A stretch of 64,000 bases of DNA. Source: Craterostigma plantagineum (lineage: Eukaryota; Streptophyta; Magnoliopsida; Lamiales; Linderniaceae). Every line of letters begins with the position of its first letter. Position 1 is the stretch's first letter. The translations under genes and the position numbers were made by a program. This document shows positions 58,880 to 64,000 of this stretch, piece after piece. The notes beneath the pieces were generated by a model. It saw only the letters and a program-made list of their open reading frames with translations, did not search any database and was not told the origin of the DNA. The stretch spans positions 31,001 to 95,000 of the forward strand of contig JAPQWV010001345.1 in NCBI GenBank assembly GCA_027422505.1, read 5' to 3'.

Positions 58880-61800
58880 TACGGAAGATTCAACATGCCT
58901 AATTTTCCGACAAGGAATTGAAATCGTTTTTCATCCAATGCTTGGTGAAAATGTCAGCTAGTTGGAACTCCGTGTTCACGAAATACATATCTATGGTGCC
59001 TTTTTCTACATGATCTTTGATAAAGTGATATCTAATGTCTATGTATTTTGTGCGTGAGTGATAAACAGGATTGCAAGTAATAGCGATGGCACTTTGACTA
59101 TCACTATATATGGGTATATTATTTAAATTGTACCCATAGTCGCGAAGCTGAGTCCGCATCCATAGCATCTGGGAGCAACAACTGGCGGCAGCCACGTATT
59201 CTGCTTCGGCCATCGAAGTTGACGCACAGTCTGCTTTTTGGATGACCAGCAGACCAGCTTTTCGTCTAGAAATTGAGCGCCACCGGACGTGCTTTTCCTG
59301 TACATTCGGCAACCTGCATAATCAGCGTCAGTATAGCCGATAAGTTTGAAGTTCGTACCCATTGGATATCATAGCCGATGCCCTTAAGGTAACGCAGAAT
59401 CCTTTTGACCGCGAGCATATGAGATTCTTGGGATCGGCTTGAAAACGGGCACATAAGCAAGTGGCAAACATGATGTCTGGCCGGCTCGAAGTGAGGTAGA
59501 GAAGAGATCCGATGATACTGCGATATAGTGTGACGTCGACCGGCTTTCCAGCGGGATCGGCATCCAACTTGCAGCTTGGTGACATAGGAGTGCTAAGAGG
59601 CTTGCTCTGATCTTGATGGAATTTCTTCAGAATATCCTTGATGTATTTTGTCTGACTGATGAAAATCCATCTTCGAGTTGCCTGATGAAAATCCCATCGA
59701 TCCTTCCTCGTATGAAAATCCATCGTTACCAGCACGTGGGGCTTGTTTTAGTCCATAGAGAGCTTTGTCCAATCGATAGACGTGATCGGGATTTTCTTGA
59801 TCAACGAAGCCTTCCGGCTGAGCGACGTAGACTTCTTCTTTTAACACGCCGTTGAGAAAGGCGGTCTTAACATCCATCTGATAGACTTTGAAGTCTTTGT
59901 GAGCCGCATAAGCCAGGAGAAGGCGGATAGCTCGATTCGGGCAGCAGGAGCATATGTCTCATCATAGTCTATGCCTTCCTGTTGATTGTAGCCCTTCGCA
60001 ACTAAGCTTGCTTTGTTCCGGATCACTTCACCATCTTCATTCTTCTTATTCTTGAATACCCATTTGGTTCCGATTATTGTTTTCCCATGTGGACGGGGGT
60101 ACTAAGGTCCACACTTGAAGACGTTTGAATTGATGAATTTCTTCTTGCATCGCAATTATGCAATCCGGCTCTCGTAGTGCATCTGCTACTTTAGTAGGCT
60201 CATTTGGCTGAAGAAGCAGCTGAAAAGATTGAGCTGACGACATGTCCTTACTCCGCTCGAAAGATCGTCAATTATCTGATCAACCGGATGGGAACTAGTC
60301 CACTAGTGCTCATGCGGCAGGGCTGAGGAAGGTACGTCAGCCAGTTGTGGTTCTAGATTTCCAATTATCTCCGATTGTTCAATTATTTGAGGAAATTCCA
60401 CTTCTGCCTTGGAACGATCGTCTGTGATGATTCTTCCTCAGTAACCATTGTAGGTTCTTTGTTATTCTGTGGCAATCTAAATCGGGTGAGGTAGGGAAGT
60501 GAGAAGTACTAGGTACATCGGTCTCGTTAGGTGGAGAATCCACTATAGGTGTAGCAGTGTGTGACCGATTTACGGGCTCGAAGAGAGAGTCCAGATCGTC
60601 TAATGCGAGTCTTAATGCTTCTTCTAACGTTTATTTCAAAGTTGTTGCCATCTTCTGTTGTTTTGTGCCAACACACCAGTGAAAACAGGTTCTGAACTGT
60701 TATATTCAGAAGCTATCTGGTTGGAAACGGGTCCTGCACTGAGGTGTGCAGGAGCCATCGGGTTAAGCACGAGTCCTGGACTGTCTTGACCAGAAGCCAT
60801 ATCCGCCACTTCATGGAAAGTGACGTTGTAGCTTTCTTTGATTGTGTGGTTGGACTTGATATATACTCGGTACGCTTTCGAGGTTGAAGAATACCCGACA
60901 AAAGTTGCTTCGAATGCTTTAGGATGGAACTTGGCACGTTGCTCTCGGTCGTTCGCCACAAAGCACTTGCACCCGAAGAATTTAAAGAATGAGATATTGG
61001 ATACTCTATTATTCACAATCTCATAAGGAGTCTTGTTGAACCTTTTGTGAACCACCGTCCTGTTTGAGTAAAACAAGCGGTTATTAACTGCTTCAGCCCA
61101 TAGAAAGTGTGGAACTCCGTAATGAATCAGCATTGTCCGAGCGGCTTCCACTATGGTTCGATTTTTCCTTTCAACGACCCCATTTTGTTGAGGTGTTTTT
61201 GCGGCTGAGAATTGTTCACGTATCCCAAGTTTCTGATAAAATTCACTGAGACGTTTGTTCTTGAACTCAGTGCCATTGTCTGTTCGAATGACTTGGATAG
61301 TCTGCTACAGCAAGTTCTGTGTGGTGTTCACAAAATAATGATCAAGTCACCGGTCTCATCTTTGGTTCGGATGAACTTGTCCAAGTGTAGCGAGAGTAGT
61401 CATCGACGATAATGATCACGTACTTTCTTCCATTTATGCTCTGAGTCTGCATCGGCCCACAGAGATCCATGTGGATTAGTTCCAATGGTCGAGATGTAGA
61501 CGCAAGTGCTTGACGTGATGGGATGCTCGCTTTATTTTTCCTAATTGGCATGCCGAACACTGATGCTCCCTACTAGTAGTATAGTTGGCAGACCATGAAC
61601 CAACTTTTTCGTAGAAAGACGTTGGAGAGCTTTCATATTCAGATGAGACAGTCGTTGATGCCATAAGCTGTTCCTCTGTAAATCAATATGAGATATGAGG
61701 CATACAGCTGTCGAGGGCCGCACGGACGTCAGGTTGATCGTGTAAAGATTTGATTTCTGAAGTCCATAGAGGAGTTCTGTGTCATGACTGTCCAAATTTC

Positions 61801-62075
61801 GGCACCGATCAGCATAAAAGACCACCTGGAACCCTTTGTCACAGAACTGGCCTATGCTGAACAAGTTCTGGCGGAGGCCTTCGACGTATGAGACATCGTT
61901 TGTAGTCAGATTCTTCAGAATGATATCCCCAAGTCCTAAGGGGCTTAATCGTTGTTCCCAAATCTGACTTTGCCATTTGGCTGGTCTTTGTAGTTACTCA
62001 GCAGCTCTTGATTTCCCGTCATGTGTGTGGAGCAACCAGAGTCAACGTACCACACATGATGGATCTGCAAAAACA
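58880..62075 (-). pseudogene. Copia element D pol with internal RT deletion
   Basis: Minus strand. Protease site WYVDSGCSTHMTG near 62050-62015; GAG-pre-integrase 61864-61541 (HQRLSHLNMKALQRLSTKKL); integrase 61560-60640 (ELIHMDLCGPMQTQSINGRK; VIRTDNGTEFKN; AAKTPQQNGVVERKNRT); RT 60030-59600 ([51 protein letters not shown]), where the frame jumps from QAPRA straight to the [13 protein letters not shown] region, so the YVDD catalytic box is deleted; then RNase H 59360-58900 (YTDADYAGCRMYRKSTSGGA; HHSRTKYIDIRYHFIKDHV-like). The end reads QLADIFTKHWMKNDFNSLSE and is frameshifted. Cannot make a working RT. Confidence 0.9.
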
Positions 62076-64000
62076 AATTAGAGAGCTTTAGTTACCCATT
62101 TAAACATGGGTCCTCTCAGATTAGCAGAATTTTTTGGTATGGTTCCTAAATTATTACTGAGGGAGTTTTGATAACCCGTTCCACTTTCGGAGAAGTGGGT
62201 TGGGTTTGACCTCTTTAGGTGACTTGGCCTTTTCAGCTTTTGTCGTCCAAGGGGGAGATTTAGGAACCCATTTGGGTTGAGCCTTGAGGAAAAGATATTT
62301 TCTTGATGTAATCTCCTAAGGTGCTTGGGGATTTAATCTCTACGGGATACCTTAGGTGAGTACAAGCATGTACAGCGCCATAAGCTTTCTTTATGACTGG
62401 ATCTTATTTCCTACGAGTCTTTCTAGTGGCATTTGTTTCAGAATGATTACCGTTAATTTTTTAAGTCGAGCCTATTTCGAAGTTGTTGCTTCTAAAGGTG
62501 ATCGGCTGAAGTAAACAAGTAGAAGCAATTATCTTAAACGTGGAAATAGCTCTTTTATTTTTACAGTGTCTCTTATTGTAACAGAAGGAATAACATGCTC
62601 AGAAACATTTAAATCTAGTGGCTCCTTCTTTATCTTAGTGCTAGACACTCTCGCCTTTGTTTTTAGTACTGACGCTACGCTCGCTGTAGCGTAGGTAAAG
62701 GACAATTAGTCATAGCACTTTTAACAGAATTATTTTTACAGTTTTTTTCTATCAAAGGCGATTTTTCAATTTTCACGCTTTTTGTAATAGCGTGAGAGGT
62801 AGCTTAGGAGGACAAGGAAGCCTTGAATTTTCCATCTCCTTAAAGAATTTTTCTTTTCAGCTTCGAAATTCTCTCGTTCTCTATCTAGCTTTGCCTGTGA
62901 CTCCTCTATCTGTTTTATGATAGGGGGTTTGTAGAGAGAATTTTATTATTAACGGCTTTGACTTCCCGTGGTGTGTTTGAGAGTAGGAGGTAGAACTTGA
63001 ACTAAATTACAGACAGGTGTTAGAGAGTCTTTCCTATTTTTGTCTCTTTCATTTAGTTCTTTGTAGTCAAAGGGGATCTCAGGCCCATGTAAGTTTTTCT
63101 CATAGAGGAATCATAACTACTTTGGTACGTCGATTCTGTGAATTCTCTAAGAGAGGTTACTCCTAAACCCATGTTCTTAATATCGTATATTTCCTTTTTC
63201 CGTAGAACCCGGGGGTTAGTGACACATATGCCTTCTATTGGATTATAGAACTCTATATCCTTGGGCTTGTTCAAAAATACCGTCTGTTCGGATTGTCCCC
63301 TACGCGTAACTATATCATCTAGTTTCTTAATTTTAGCATATAGTTTTTGCGTTCCTCACCTAGGAGAGCATAATTATTTTCCACCGTTAGTTTAGCGGCT
63401 TGACAGGCGTCTAAATCCTTACTAAGCTCACTAATCTTAGCATTTCATGTTTCTAATTGAGCTTCTAAGTTAGTGATCTTAGAGGTAGCTTCGGTTATCC
63501 TACAATTTAAAATGGCTTTCGCTTTGAGATTTCTAACCAAGCAATTGTAGTTATTTGCTAGCCTATCTTCTAATACCTTAATCTTTTCGCTCTGTTGTCC
63601 TAGTTGAGGTTGACTAGTCTCTCTAGAATGTAGGCTCTTAGTAAGTTCATCTATTTTTGCACTAGAGCTCCTAAGTTCTGATTCGAGACAATTTATCTTC
63701 TCCTGTGATCTCGCAAGTTTATCCTCTACTTCCTTAATACTTTTCTGCTCACGTTTCATGTTAGCATATTGTTTTTTATATGAATCTAACATGGTCAATA
63801 ATGTGGAAGAAGAGACTACCTCTTGTGACGAAGTGGATGCGTTGTCGTCGTCCGTACGATTGGATGTTCCGGCGTCTGATTCATTGTCGAGACGGGCCAT
63901 GAGAGCTAAATTCTCTTCTTCAGAACTCGATATGTCCTCGAGCCATTGGTCCTGTTCGGCCATGAGAGCTACTCCAGCTTCCTTCTGTTTCGTCAATTGG
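62076..64000 (-). pseudogene. Element D gag, C-terminal part, running off the window
   Basis: Minus strand. From the window end: EAGVALMAEQDQWLEDISSS (just after the CCHC knuckle position), then the coiled coil in a 183-codon open stretch 63996-63445 (EVEDKLARSQEKINCLESEL; VLEDRLANNYNCLVRNLKAK), then 63274-63053 (NKPKDIEFYNPIEGICVTNP) and the basic end to WVTKAL and TAA near 62085. The coil is better preserved than in A or C. The gag start, leader and 5' LTR would lie beyond 64000. Confidence 0.88.

Larger units (their letters stand above)
57015..64000 (-). mobile_element. Ty1/copia element D, same group, partial
   Basis: Whole-element entry: gag end, pol, 3' tail on the minus strand, probably continuing with the leader-like spacer and ORF3 to 54006. 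Forms a giant inverted repeat with element C. Confidence 0.78.

Overview
This window looks like intergenic DNA from a flowering plant, probably a eudicot. It has no operons or ribosome binding sites and is AT-rich. It is packed with nested, mostly broken LTR retrotransposons. Only the left edge holds a recognisable host gene: positions 116-201 (minus strand) encode the first coding exon of a NIMA-related (NEK) protein kinase, whose remainder lies before position 1. Its presumed 5' UTR and upstream region run to about 1070. One other exon-like segment (640 bp into the 40 kb block, 40640-40965, plus) may be host sequence but is unidentified.

Layout, left to right. 1807-4168: 3' half of an Ale/Retrofit-like Ty1/copia element (minus). 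About 4169-12905: an Athila-like Ty3/gypsy element (minus) with decayed gag, protease, RT, RNase H and integrase, a tRNA-Asp-type primer site and a 5' LTR, plus a TATA-led antisense small ORF in its 3' region. 12906-21318: copia element A (minus), nearly complete but disabled. 21319-30504: copia element E (plus), split by a 7.0 kb insertion (22576-29577) that carries a pol-less, gag-coiled-coil element B. 30505-34535: a palindromic block, LTR and ORF3 on the minus strand facing away from ORF3 and LTR on the plus strand. 34536-38150: the 5' part of copia element F (minus). 38151-about 40340: the 5' half of a different copia element, H (minus). 41037-46737: LTRs and a strongly decayed copia body (J, K; minus). 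46738-54005: copia element C (plus). 54006-57014: spacer with the N-terminal part of ORF3 (minus). 57015-64000: copia element D (minus), running off the window.

Elements A, C, D, E, F and probably B are one related copia group: 340-360 bp LTRs ending CCTAACA, an initiator-Met primer site (TGGTATCAGAGC), a long leader rich in CGATCGAAA-type palindromes, a Gag with a CCHC knuckle followed by a long coiled coil, then pol in another frame after a conserved stop, then a long 3' tail. An additional sense ORF (ORF3) ends inside the polypurine tract and the first bases of the 3' LTR. The overall plan recalls SIRE/Maximus-type elements that carry a third ORF in the env position, but I see no membrane segment in ORF3 and do not claim it is an envelope.

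Most striking are structural oddities: (i) an insertion with a perfect 5 bp target duplication (GCCTC) whose two outer ends are both U5-type LTR ends from two different LTR subfamilies in opposite orientation; (ii) the 30505-34535 palindrome, which also has two U5 ends outward; (iii) a giant inverted repeat formed by C and D (arms about 7 kb, spacer 3 kb), able in principle to give a hairpin transcript. Nearly every coding stretch is frameshifted or truncated, so the window contains no element that I would call intact. All coordinates of element edges come from reading homologous copies by eye; LTR ends with clear TG...CA and primer or polypurine context are good to a base or two, other edges to tens of bases.
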